A DNA stretch of 64,000 nt from Deinococcus peraridilitoris DSM 19664 (GTDB lineage Bacteria > Deinococcota > Deinococci > Deinococcales > Deinococcaceae), in NCBI RefSeq assembly GCF_000317835.1, contig NC_019789.1:378501-442500 (forward strand), in the 5' to 3' direction. This document shows, piece by piece, positions 9,840 to 17,784 of the stretch; position 1 is the first letter of the stretch, and every line of letters begins with the position of its first letter. Under the pieces are notes generated by a model. It did no database searches and was not told where the DNA came from. It saw nothing but the letters and a program-made list of their open reading frames with translations. The position numbers and the translations under genes are program-made.

Positions 9840-10913
9840 TTATTTTGGCTGAGCCATCAGGTTTGCGACGTCCAGACGGCCTTGTTGACTGCTGCTCTTC
9901 AACGTTTCGCTCAAGCGGCTCGCGTTTGCGCCCTCTGCAAGCGCGAGGGCGACCGCGCCACTCACCAAGGGCGTGCTGAAGCTCGTTCCGGAGGCGTTCA
10001 CGAGACGCTGGCCAGGGTAAGCAGTGGTCATGTTCACACCGGGAGCGACGACTTCACTGCCGGCATTGCTCCAGCTCACGGCGTTTCCAGCTTGATCGAC
10101 TGCACCGACGCTGAGCGACATCCGACCAGCGGCATCCGGGTTCCCCATATGCCAGGCGGGTGATTGTGGCTTGGACTCGCCTGCGTTCCCACTCGCGCCG
10201 AGCACAATCACGCCTTGTTCGGTCGCACTGACGATGGCGTCACGCACACCGCCCGTCGAGGTGCTGGTCCCGAGGCTCAGATTGATGACCCGCGCGCCTT
10301 GCGCGGCCGCGTCACGAATGGCTTGCGCGACGGCCTTGTCAAGGCCACTCCCATCCGGGGAGAGGACACGCATGGGCAGGATCGTCGCGGCTGGCGCGAC
10401 TTGACGGATGAGGCCGGCGACGGCGCTACCATGACCATAAGCCAGGTCGTGGTCTCCCCCCTCCTCACGCGCACCCTGGCGATTGTTTATGTAGTCATGG
10501 CCAGGAAGGAGGGCGCCTTTGAGCATGGGATGCTCGAAGTCCACGCCCGTGTCGATGACCGCGACAATCACCCCTTGCCCCATCTTGGACGCGAGGTCCT
10601 GAATGCGGTCAAGTCCGATGAGCTTGAAGGCAGCGCTGTTTTCCGGGGCCGGTTGAAAGGTGCCGTCAGCCCACCAACGCGAACCGTCCGCCCACCAACG
10701 GGTGCCGTCGGCCCACCAGCGCGAGCCGTCCGCCCACCAGCGCGAGCCGTCGGCCCACCATCGGGAACCGTCCGCGATGAATACCCGAGTATCGCCCAAC
10801 GCGACGCTTTGAATCTGAATGGGGGTTGAAGGAGAACCAGCCGGGAAGCCAGCGTATTGTCCGCATGCGGCGAGGCTGAGGAACAGGGGAATGAGTACGG
10901 CGCGGTTGCGCAT
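9840..10913 (-). CDS. S8 subtilisin-like serine protease, lipoprotein with ADG(S/T)RWW heptad repeat
   Basis: A 357-residue exported peptidase. The signal peptide ends in lipobox LSLAAC (Cys17), so it is probably membrane-anchored. Residues 47-85 are five near-perfect ADGSRWW or ADGTRWW heptads plus a partial sixth. The catalytic domain follows: Asp121 in AVIDTGVD, His161 in YGHGSAVAG, oxyanion Asn243 in ASGNAGE, Ser311 in SGTSFSTP. All triad positions are intact. Only about 20 residues separate the repeat from the domain, so the repeat occupies the place of a prodomain or spacer. The upstream gene stops 8 nt before its start, so they are co-transcribed. Confidence 0.92.
   Translation of the reverse strand: MRNRAVLIPLFLSLAACGQYAGFPAGSPSTPIQIQSVALGDTRVFIADGSRWWADGSRWWADGSRWWADGTRWWADGSRWWADGTFQPAPENSAAFKLIGLDRIQDLASKMGQGVIVAVIDTGVDFEHPMLKGALLPGHDYINNRQGAREEGGDHDLAYGHGSAVAGLIRQVAPAATILPMRVLSPDGSGLDKAVAQAIRDAAAQGARVINLSLGTSTSTGGVRDAIVSATEQGVIVLGASGNAGESKPQSPAWHMGNPDAAGRMSLSVGAVDQAGNAVSWSNAGSEVVAPGVNMTTAYPGQRLVNASGTSFSTPLVSGAVALALAEGANASRLSETLKSSSQQGRLDVANLMAQPK
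10659..10775 (-). repeat. 21-bp tandem repeat encoding ADG(S/T)RWW
   Basis: Five full 21-bp units and a partial sixth inside the subtilase gene. Units are nearly identical in DNA as well as protein (third-base changes such as tccg/tcgg only), which points to recent expansion or conversion and makes copy-number change by slippage likely. Confidence 0.9.
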
Positions 10914-10921
10914 GAAGCTCC

Positions 10922-11452
10922 TTAGTCAGCCGCGTGCTTGACAGCGGCCGTGCTGGTGTAGGTAGCGATGTGCTCGAGGATGGAGGTGAAGTTATCTGCC
11001 TTGAAGGAGAACGTTCGTGCATGGGCAGGCGAACCTTCCGGAGCAATCTGTACGCGGAAGTGGTCATCCTGGCGCAGGATGCGGGTCATACTGCCGCTGT
11101 GCTCGATGGTATTCCAGGTGGTTTGAAATGCAGGGCAGCAACTCATCAGCTTCCTGAACAGCCACCGGTCGTAAATACTCAGTTCGCCGTTATGACCGAC
11201 CGGCATGATGAATGTGACGGCCCATCCGCCCAGCGCGGCGTTGCGGTACTGGGTGGAGATATGCTCCGCCTTGCTGCGCGCGTCATGCATGATCCAATCA
11301 AGTGTCTGCGTCAAGGTGTTGTGGTCCTCGAACTGCCACTTTTCTTCATCGCTTTCAATGCTGATGCTGCTCGTGGTGAGGGCGCCCGTCCGTTCGATCG
11401 TGACCGTCAGCGGAATGCCCTGGTCGTTGTCCGTGCGGGTAATTCGTTGCAC
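10922..11452 (-). CDS. Hypothetical protein, 176 residues
   Basis: Function not recognised. A soluble mixed alpha/beta protein without signal peptide or membrane helix, containing SISIESDEEKWQFED and LGGWAVTFIMPVGHNGELSIYDRWL. GTG at 11452 was chosen because AGGAGG lies 4-5 nt upstream; a further in-frame ATG at 11476 lacks a site. It sits directly before the subtilase lipoprotein (8-nt gap), so a role as partner, inhibitor or chaperone of that protease is a reasonable guess from context only. Confidence 0.7.
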   Translation of the reverse strand: MQRITRTDNDQGIPLTVTIERTGALTTSSISIESDEEKWQFEDHNTLTQTLDWIMHDARSKAEHISTQYRNAALGGWAVTFIMPVGHNGELSIYDRWLFRKLMSCCPAFQTTWNTIEHSGSMTRILRQDDHFRVQIAPEGSPAHARTFSFKADNFTSILEHIATYTSTAAVKHAAD

Positions 11453-11639
11453 GGTGCCTCCTGTTGACTCTGGCAAAGGCCGCTTCCAGGGAAGACGGCA
11501 GCGGTGCTCTCCGGGGTAAGGCGGAAAGCGTGACTAATAGCCGGTCGCACCACTGGCTCCACGCGTCCCAGGTGCCCGTGTACAGGACGACGCTTCAAAG
11601 CTTCTATCAGTCAGAGAGTCACTCTGTCCTGATGACTTC

Positions 11640-11668
11640 AGCATAACAAACCGTGATTTCGTTGTAAA
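11640..11668 (-). promoter_or_regulatory. Sigma-70-like promoter for the 176-aa gene/subtilase operon
   Basis: On the minus strand TTTACA (11668-11663) and TATGCT (11645-11640) are separated by exactly 17 bases, giving a start point near 11632 and a leader of about 180 nt before the GTG at 11452. The surrounding DNA is AT-rich for this genome. Confidence 0.45.
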
Positions 11669-11819
11669 TGTGAGATGGAAGTTAGAAGACTGGACGGTCC
11701 GAGCCTGTGGGCTTCCTGAGGTGCACCTGTTGTTCCTCTACGGGGTTCAGAACTCCGAGAATAACCGGCAGTGCTTCAGGAGTTGCTTCCAGGTTCTGAC
11801 CTTGCACATGCGAGGGGCG

Positions 11820-12305
11820 AGCAAACTGGAGGCAAGGAAGGGAAAGCGACGAAGAACCTGGACTGTCGACGTCGACGAAGCCGTTGTGCTGGCCGTTCTG
11901 CGGAGCGAAGTCAGCGTTGCCCAAGCCGCACGGCGGCGTGGCGTCAGCGAGCGCCTCCCGGTGGTGAAGGGTGACCCGCTGCTGTGGTGTCAGTCGTTCG
12001 AAAATCTGCTGTCCAACGCGGTGAAGTACACCTCGAAACGAGAAATCGCTTGTATCGGGATTCAGGCAGAAGTGAAGGGTGAAAGCGTCGTTTTTTCGGT
12101 GACGGATAACGGTGCGGGCTTCGATCCGCGCTTTCAGAAACGGCTTTTTGATGTGTTTCAACGCTTGCATCGCAAGGATCAGTTCCGGGGAGCCGGGGTG
12201 GGACTCGCAACGGTACGGCGGATGGTGGAGCGTCATCATGGCCGCATCTGGGCAGAAGGGCGCCTGGGTGAGCGGGCCACGTTTTACCTGCAACTCCCCA
12301 GATAA
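11820..12305 (+). pseudogene. Histidine kinase 3' fragment joined to a helix-turn-helix remnant
   Basis: From about 11955 to 12305 the frame encodes only the ATPase part of a histidine kinase: N box NLLSNAVKYTSKREI, G1 box DNGAGFDPRF, G2 box GAGVGLATV and C-terminal RMVERHHGRIWAE. The sensor part and phospho-accepting His are missing. In front, without a stop, is a piece resembling a transposase N-terminal helix-turn-helix (LRSEVSVAQAARRRGVSE). This looks like a deletion or IS-mediated fusion that removed the kinase 5' end. The ATPase is close to that of the broken kinase at 47391-49112. Confidence 0.75.
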
Positions 12306-12447
12306 CGCCTCGCAGCACATCCTCTGCCGGACAGCAGGTCATTCAGCCTGACCTGTCCGAAAGAGAAGAACGGGAGTCTGCAGGTCTGCTTTTCTACTTG
12401 GTGCCCAGCAGTAAGCTCGCGACCCCATACTTTGCCGTCCTTGAGCC

Positions 12448-13341
12448 TCAGCGGCAATCCTGGATGACGAAGCGGTTCTTGCCTTGATGCTTGGCGTCGT
12501 ACATCGCCCGGTCGGCACTCGAGAGCACTTCCACGGCGCTCACGCCTTTTGATGGCACCACAAAACCCAGGCTCGCTCCAACCCGCACCTGCAGTCCTTT
12601 GAGGCTGAAGGGTCGTTCAAGCGCCTGCAACGCCCGCTTCGCGACGGCTTCCACCACCGAGCAGTCCTCCAGTTCCCGTAACAGCAGCACGAATTCGTCT
12701 CCCGCCAGGCGAGCGACCAGGTCTCCCTTGCGCACACTTTCGCGTAAGCGGATGGCCACATGACGCAGTAATTCATCCCCCGCTTCATGGCCCAACGAGT
12801 CGTTGACGCGCTTGAAGTCATCCAGGTCAGCGAATCCCACCGCGAATGGCGAAGAAGCAGAGTGTTGGATGGCGAGCTGCAACGCCTCCAGGAACGACGC
12901 GCGGCTCCCGAGTCCGGTGAGGTCATCCGTCTGGATTTTCTTCTCCAGGGCCCGCTGGAGGCGCACCCGGTCCGTCACGTCAGTCTGTACACCCACGAAG
13001 TGCGTCACACGCCCCTGCTCGTCATGGATTGGGGCCAGGTTGAGGGCATTCCAGAAAGGCGTGCCGTCCCGGCGGTAATTCAGAATCACGACGTCCAGGG
13101 AAAGGCCAGCACACAGCGCCTCACGCATTTGTGTACGCGTGTACGCGTCCGTACCGGGGCCTTGCAGGAAGCGGCAGTTGCGTCCCAGGATTTCACTGGC
13201 CGGGTAGCCGGTGAGCGTTTCGAAAGCCGGGTTGCAGTAGAGGATGGGAAAGTCACCGTCCGCCTGGGTGACGATGAGGCCGTTGGTCGCGGCATGTACG
13301 GCGCGCGTGAGTATCTGCGAGAAGTCGGTGGGGGTGTGCAT
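12448..13341 (-). CDS. LOV-GGDEF blue-light-responsive diguanylate cyclase candidate
   Basis: A 297-residue protein with an N-terminal LOV-type PAS domain (about residues 14-125) and a C-terminal GGDEF domain (130-297). The LOV signature GRNCRFLQGPG is present with adduct Cys56; flavin-contacting positions fit NYRRDG (Asn88), FWN (Asn98) and GVQTD (Gln119). The GGDEF motif reads AGDEF (213-217), a variant that is often still active; RELED follows but not a clear RxxD inhibitory site. It probably couples blue light to c-di-GMP synthesis. It is 35 nt downstream of the GAF/EAL gene on the same strand. Confidence 0.88.
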   Translation of the reverse strand: MHTPTDFSQILTRAVHAATNGLIVTQADGDFPILYCNPAFETLTGYPASEILGRNCRFLQGPGTDAYTRTQMREALCAGLSLDVVILNYRRDGTPFWNALNLAPIHDEQGRVTHFVGVQTDVTDRVRLQRALEKKIQTDDLTGLGSRASFLEALQLAIQHSASSPFAVGFADLDDFKRVNDSLGHEAGDELLRHVAIRLRESVRKGDLVARLAGDEFVLLLRELEDCSVVEAVAKRALQALERPFSLKGLQVRVGASLGFVVPSKGVSAVEVLSSADRAMYDAKHQGKNRFVIQDCR

Positions 13342-13376
13342 GCTCCTCCTCTGCTCAGGTTAGCTGCCGCGTTCGT

Positions 13377-16043
13377 TCAGGGCCTTGAAAGCACCTGCTC
13401 GTGACGTTCAGTCAGCCAGTGAAGTAAAGCTTCGCCGGTCATGGCGCGCGCGTACAGCCAGCCTTGCAGGTAATCCACCCCAGCATCTCGCAGGAAACTG
13501 GCTTGCTTCTCGGTTTCCACGCCTTCAGCGACAACCTGTAAGTTCAACGCCCGCGCGAGACCCACCATGGTCCTGACGATCATGGCGTCCGTACCAGTCG
13601 GGTTCTCTCCAACGTCCTGCACGAACGAGCGGTCGATCTTGAGGGTCTGCACGGGAAACCGCTTGAAGTACGCCAGGTTCGAATGACCTGTGCCGAAATC
13701 GTCCACTGCGAGGCGTACACCGAGTTTCCGCAGGCCTTGCATGGTCAGGGCGGCATCCTCAGCACTCATGATGCTGCTTTCCGTGATTTCCAGCTCCAGC
13801 AGACTGGGATCGAGCCCTGCTGCTTCGAGGGCAGCCCGGATACTCCCGAGCAGGTGCGGACTGCTGAACTGCCGGGCGCTGAGGTTCACCTGTCCCCGCA
13901 AGCCTGGAGTGCTGACTTGCAGCGCCTTCAGCTCCCGGCAGGTTTCGTGCAGCACCCACTCACCGATCGACATGATCAAGCCGGACTCTTCGGCCAGGGG
14001 AATAAAGGTCGCCGGGGACACACTGCCGTACCGCGGGTGCTGCCAGCGCAGCAGGGCTTCAACGCTGTACGGTCGCGCGTCCCCGGCGTGCACGATCGGC
14101 TGGAAGTGTACGCTGAGTTCCTGGCGTTCCAGCGCGCGGTGCAAGGCATTACGCAGACTCAGGGTGCGGCGGTCGGGGAGGCTGGGGCCAGTCGTGAAGC
14201 GTGTCCAGCCGAGGTTGTCACGCTTGGCGCGTTGCATGGCCGCGTTCGCGAGGCTCAGCAACGCTTCGGGATTGAGCGAGTCACCTGGGAAGAGCGCCCA
14301 GCCGGCGCTGGCTGTGACGAACAGTTCCTCACCTTCCACGACGAATGGCGTATGAAAGACTTCCCGGGCGGTTTGAGCCAGGGAGGCCAACGCGCCGTCC
14401 CCGGAGAGTTGCGGGGCGAGCAGCACGAACTCGTCGGCGCTGACGCGACCGACCGTGCAGTTCACGGGAAGCGCTGTCTGCAGACGCGCGCTGATCTGTC
14501 GCAGGACTTCATCTCCTCCGGCTTGCCCGAGTGCTTCGTTGACACGTTTGAACTGATCGACATCCAGCAGGCCAACCGCGACGAACTCACCGGTTCGTAC
14601 TGCGGTCCTCAGCGCGTGCCCGAGGAGCTCGTGAATCATGGTGCGGTTCGGCAGGCCGGTCAGTGGGTCGTGGAGTGCCTGACGGCGCGTGGCTTTTTGT
14701 GCTTCATCACGTTCGATCAGCAGCGACGTCAGTTGCGCTGCGTCCTGCAGGACCTCCACTTCGGCGGGCGTGGGGGTACACGCTGCGGGTGCGTACACGG
14801 CGAAGGTGCCGAGCACTGCCCCGGTTTGATCGAGGACGGGCATGCTCCAGCAGGCCATGAGTCCGCAGGTGCGCGCGCCATCACGGTACGGCAGCCACTT
14901 CGGGTCGGTCATGATGTCGGGGGTGATGGTGAGCTTTTTGCTGCTGGCCGCCGCGCCACAGGATCCGACGTTCGGACCCGCTTCGATGCCTTCGATGGCC
15001 GCCAGATACGCGGCAGGCAGGCTGGACGGGGCACCGTTGAAGAGTCGTCCGTCACGCAGGCGCATGATGGCGGCCGTCTTGCCGGGCAGCTGGTTTTCGA
15101 TCATTTGGAGCACGGCGTGCAGAACGCCGGGCAGTGGCGCGGTCGCAATCGCCATTTCGAGGATGACGCGGCGGTCCTGCTCGAGGGTTTCACGGCGGCG
15201 TTGCTCGGTCAGGTCGCGGATGGTGAAGAGTTGTCCCTGCTGGCGGGCGTCCGGAGCGAGGATGTTTGTGATGGTCAGGGCGACGTGGCGTTCGCTGCCA
15301 TCACGCAAGCGATGCGTGACCTGTCCCGTCCAGGAAGCATTCCGGGCCAAGGTTTCCTGGACTTCGCGTTCTGCTTCCGGGCTGGGCCAGCGGGCGGTGA
15401 AGAGTTCACTCGCGGGTCTTCCGAGGATCTCCTCGGTGACGCCGTACAGGGTCTGCGCGGCCTGGTTGAGCATGGCCACCCGCCAGTTCTGGTTGAGCAC
15501 GACGAGGGCGTCGTCGATGCTTTGCAGTACGATTTTTTCGTACTTGAGGCGGTGCAGGGCGTTGCGCAGTTCGAGTTCGCTCGTAACGGACGCGGCGAGC
15601 TGCTGCAGGAACTCGGCGTCCTCGAAGCTGAACGCGCGAGGTTGGGTGTCGACGACGCAGAGGGTTCCGAGTCGGTGACCGCGGGGGGTGATGATGGGCG
15701 CGCCGGCGTAAAAGCGGATGTGGGCCTCTCCCGTGACAAATGGGTTCTGGCTGAAGCGTTCGTCCTGGGTGGCGTCCGGGATGATCAGGGGGGTATCGGC
15801 GTGCAGGGCGTGCGCGCAGAAGGAAACGTCGCGGCTGGCTTCGCGGTCGTCGAGGCCGACGCAGGCTTTGAACCATTGGCGGTCCTGGTCGATGAGTGAG
15901 ATCAGGGCGATGGGCGCGTGGTAGTGCGCGGCGGCCTGCTTGGCGAGGCGGTCGAAGGCGTCTTCCGGGAGGGTGTCAAGGATGGCGTAGCGTCGCAGTT
16001 CCGCGAGGCGCGCTTGTTCCTGTAGAGGGGTGAGTGCGTTCAT
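13377..16043 (-). CDS. GAF-PAS-GAF-GGDEF-EAL protein, likely c-di-GMP phosphodiesterase
   Basis: An 888-residue cytoplasmic sensor. Order: GAF (about 20-165; HALHADTPLIIPDATQDERF), PAS (170-285), second GAF (290-450), GGDEF (460-620), EAL (630-880). The GGDEF motif is degenerate (SADEF), so cyclase activity is unlikely. The EAL domain is complete: EALLRW, NLSARQF, ELEITES, VDDFGTGHSN, KIDRSFV and AEGVETE. It most likely degrades c-di-GMP, opposing the LOV-GGDEF protein encoded immediately downstream; the pair could form one light- and signal-tuned module. Confidence 0.9.
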   Translation of the reverse strand: MNALTPLQEQARLAELRRYAILDTLPEDAFDRLAKQAAAHYHAPIALISLIDQDRQWFKACVGLDDREASRDVSFCAHALHADTPLIIPDATQDERFSQNPFVTGEAHIRFYAGAPIITPRGHRLGTLCVVDTQPRAFSFEDAEFLQQLAASVTSELELRNALHRLKYEKIVLQSIDDALVVLNQNWRVAMLNQAAQTLYGVTEEILGRPASELFTARWPSPEAEREVQETLARNASWTGQVTHRLRDGSERHVALTITNILAPDARQQGQLFTIRDLTEQRRRETLEQDRRVILEMAIATAPLPGVLHAVLQMIENQLPGKTAAIMRLRDGRLFNGAPSSLPAAYLAAIEGIEAGPNVGSCGAAASSKKLTITPDIMTDPKWLPYRDGARTCGLMACWSMPVLDQTGAVLGTFAVYAPAACTPTPAEVEVLQDAAQLTSLLIERDEAQKATRRQALHDPLTGLPNRTMIHELLGHALRTAVRTGEFVAVGLLDVDQFKRVNEALGQAGGDEVLRQISARLQTALPVNCTVGRVSADEFVLLAPQLSGDGALASLAQTAREVFHTPFVVEGEELFVTASAGWALFPGDSLNPEALLSLANAAMQRAKRDNLGWTRFTTGPSLPDRRTLSLRNALHRALERQELSVHFQPIVHAGDARPYSVEALLRWQHPRYGSVSPATFIPLAEESGLIMSIGEWVLHETCRELKALQVSTPGLRGQVNLSARQFSSPHLLGSIRAALEAAGLDPSLLELEITESSIMSAEDAALTMQGLRKLGVRLAVDDFGTGHSNLAYFKRFPVQTLKIDRSFVQDVGENPTGTDAMIVRTMVGLARALNLQVVAEGVETEKQASFLRDAGVDYLQGWLYARAMTGEALLHWLTERHEQVLSRP

Positions 16044-16609
16044 GCTGGACGTCGTGAGGTGGGCACCTGAAGCTCTGCCCTTTCAAGGAAGCCTAGCGCT
16101 TGATGAAGACTTCTTCATGATTCATTTCTGTCGTGCAGCCTGCCTCACTCACAAGCTCAGCGACCTGAATTTCACAGGCAACGCATCGGGTACATCCGCA
16201 TCAGTACACTCGACCAAAGCCTCGACCTCGCGTCGCTGCCGGTGGTGCTCTGGGGCAGTGAGAACCGCTGAGGGCGTGCTATCCAAGAACCGCGAAGGGG
16301 GGTGCATCGGGAAGGGACTGATGGTGAGGAAGCGAGATCACGGAAGCTGAGGTTGTAGGCCAGGATCAGCAGTGCGACCTTGAGCCGCAGACTCGCCAGC
16401 GTCTTGACCTGCCCCAGCGCAGCCCCATACCGAAGAGGACCGAGAAAGCCAGTTTGATGAACTTGCAGCAGGGTATTTGTCCTTCCAGCAGGGGTCAGGC
16501 TGCCTGCGCATGACCCAGAACATCACGGCGGCCTGGCGGCGGGGGCTCCTTTCAGCGCGGCAGTGCGAGCGCCTGGCATGGATGGTGAATTACCGAGACG
16601 GCGCGCGTC
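16044..16609. other. Intergenic stretch containing a transposase remnant
   Basis: Apart from the transposase tail at 16325-16440 nothing was recognised here. A short plus-strand frame from 16510 (MTQNITAAWRRGLL) has no homology that I can see. Confidence 0.4.
16325..16440 (-). pseudogene. C-terminal transposase remnant ([20 protein letters not shown])
   Basis: The minus strand encodes the last ~35 residues of a transposase, ending [19 protein letters not shown]. The same tail recurs at 44575-44680 and 28617-28671, showing that one IS family has left three decayed 3' ends in this window. The rest of the gene is missing. Confidence 0.6.
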
Positions 16610-17188
16610 ATGCACACGCGCGCCGACGTGATGGACGCCGCACGTCAGGCGCTGGCGCTGGAGGTTCTGGTGTGTCATCAGGCAGTGGTGACGATCAAGG
16701 GCAGCGCGGCCGACGTCCCCGTGATGTTCGACGAGGCGTACGAAGCAGTGGGGGCGCTGGTCAGGTTCGTGCAGCAGCCACCGGATACCGAACCACTCGC
16801 CGTAACGCGATCAGGAATCGACAGCCTGATAATGGACGGTGAAAGTTGGTGCGAGATCCTGGCGGTGCGCGATGCACGCCGGAGAGTCAGCGCCGCCCTG
16901 CGCTACGCAGCGCACTGGGCCTGGCACCGAAATGACGCCGCGGCCTCCCTGAATGCGTTCACGCCCGAGGAGCTGGCGGACATCAAGCAGCGAGCCGTGG
17001 ATTTCGCTGCCCGCACTCAGGGAGGCCGACAGGACGTGGGCCACGACCACGACCGACGGTGTGGCCTTCATCTGACGTTTCGCTTCTTGAGGGAAGGCGG
17101 TGGAGTTCCGCTGAGGCCCCTGAAGGTAAAGCCTGGCCCATCCGCGCGTATTCAGAAGAGGCGGCCCTGTTTGCACTCATGGGGATGA
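16610..17188 (+). CDS. Hypothetical protein, possibly truncated
   Basis: Not recognised. The first ~135 residues look like genuine helical coding sequence (LALEVLVCHQAVVTIKG, FTPEELADIKQRAVDFAARTQ); the last ~55 residues are Arg/Gly-rich and look like readthrough into non-coding DNA, so a frameshift or truncation near 17020 is likely. No convincing ribosome-binding site precedes the ATG at 16610. It overlaps the convergent MHYT fragment by 12 nt. Confidence 0.4.
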   Translation: MHTRADVMDAARQALALEVLVCHQAVVTIKGSAADVPVMFDEAYEAVGALVRFVQQPPDTEPLAVTRSGIDSLIMDGESWCEILAVRDARRRVSAALRYAAHWAWHRNDAAASLNAFTPEELADIKQRAVDFAARTQGGRQDVGHDHDRRCGLHLTFRFLREGGGVPLRPLKVKPGPSARIQKRRPCLHSWG

Positions 17189-17665
17189 CGAGGGTTCGGC
17201 GAATCTCGTCCAGGCGGTCATGATGAACTGGAAGGACCGCTGGGCATCGTGTTGGAGGCTTCTGCCGGCTCCCGAACAGGACGGCACACGGGGAGCCGCC
17301 TCTCCTGTCGTCACGGGTAACCTCCAGCCCGGTGCTGACGGATCAAAGATCCACGGGGCCAGGGGCACGACGGGTCGCAACGCCAGGACCGCGCCGATCA
17401 TTCCGGCCAGCGCGGACAGGACCACAGTGAGGGGATCGTACGCGACGGGCGTGGGGAGTTTGAGGGCGAGCATGCCGGTGAAGTGCATCGACCAGATGCC
17501 GACCGCCATGACGATGGGGCTGAAGAGCAGGTGTGGGACCAGCAGACGCAGGAGGTTGGGCTGCACGCGGGCGGCGACGCTGAGCGTGGCGCAGGATGCC
17601 AGGCAAGCGATGAGGATGGAGAGCAGGACGAGCTGCGGATCGTCCTGACCCGTTACGGGGTGCAT
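17177..17665 (-). pseudogene. MHYT-domain membrane protein, truncated
   Basis: The first ~100 residues form membrane helices with the MHYT signature GIWSMHFTGMLALKLPTP, a domain thought to sense small ligands through metal-binding His and Met residues at the membrane. Complete MHYT modules have six or seven helices and usually carry GGDEF/EAL or kinase output. Here the protein drifts after about residue 105 into low-complexity sequence, so only one MHYT unit remains. Likely the relic of another c-di-GMP or kinase sensor. Confidence 0.65.
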
Positions 17666-17784
17666 CAGGCTGAGCCGATCACAACCTCAGACCAGGAGAG
17701 GTTGGGTCGGCTGTCCTGGATGCCGTGGCCGGTTCGCCTGCACCGCAGCCGCTGGGGTGTTTGAGTTCCTCGTGTGCTGGCTGC

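Noticed and set aside
13683..15899. 738-codon plus-strand open frame.
   Set aside because: Antisense of the GAF-PAS-GGDEF-EAL gene; no domain signatures.
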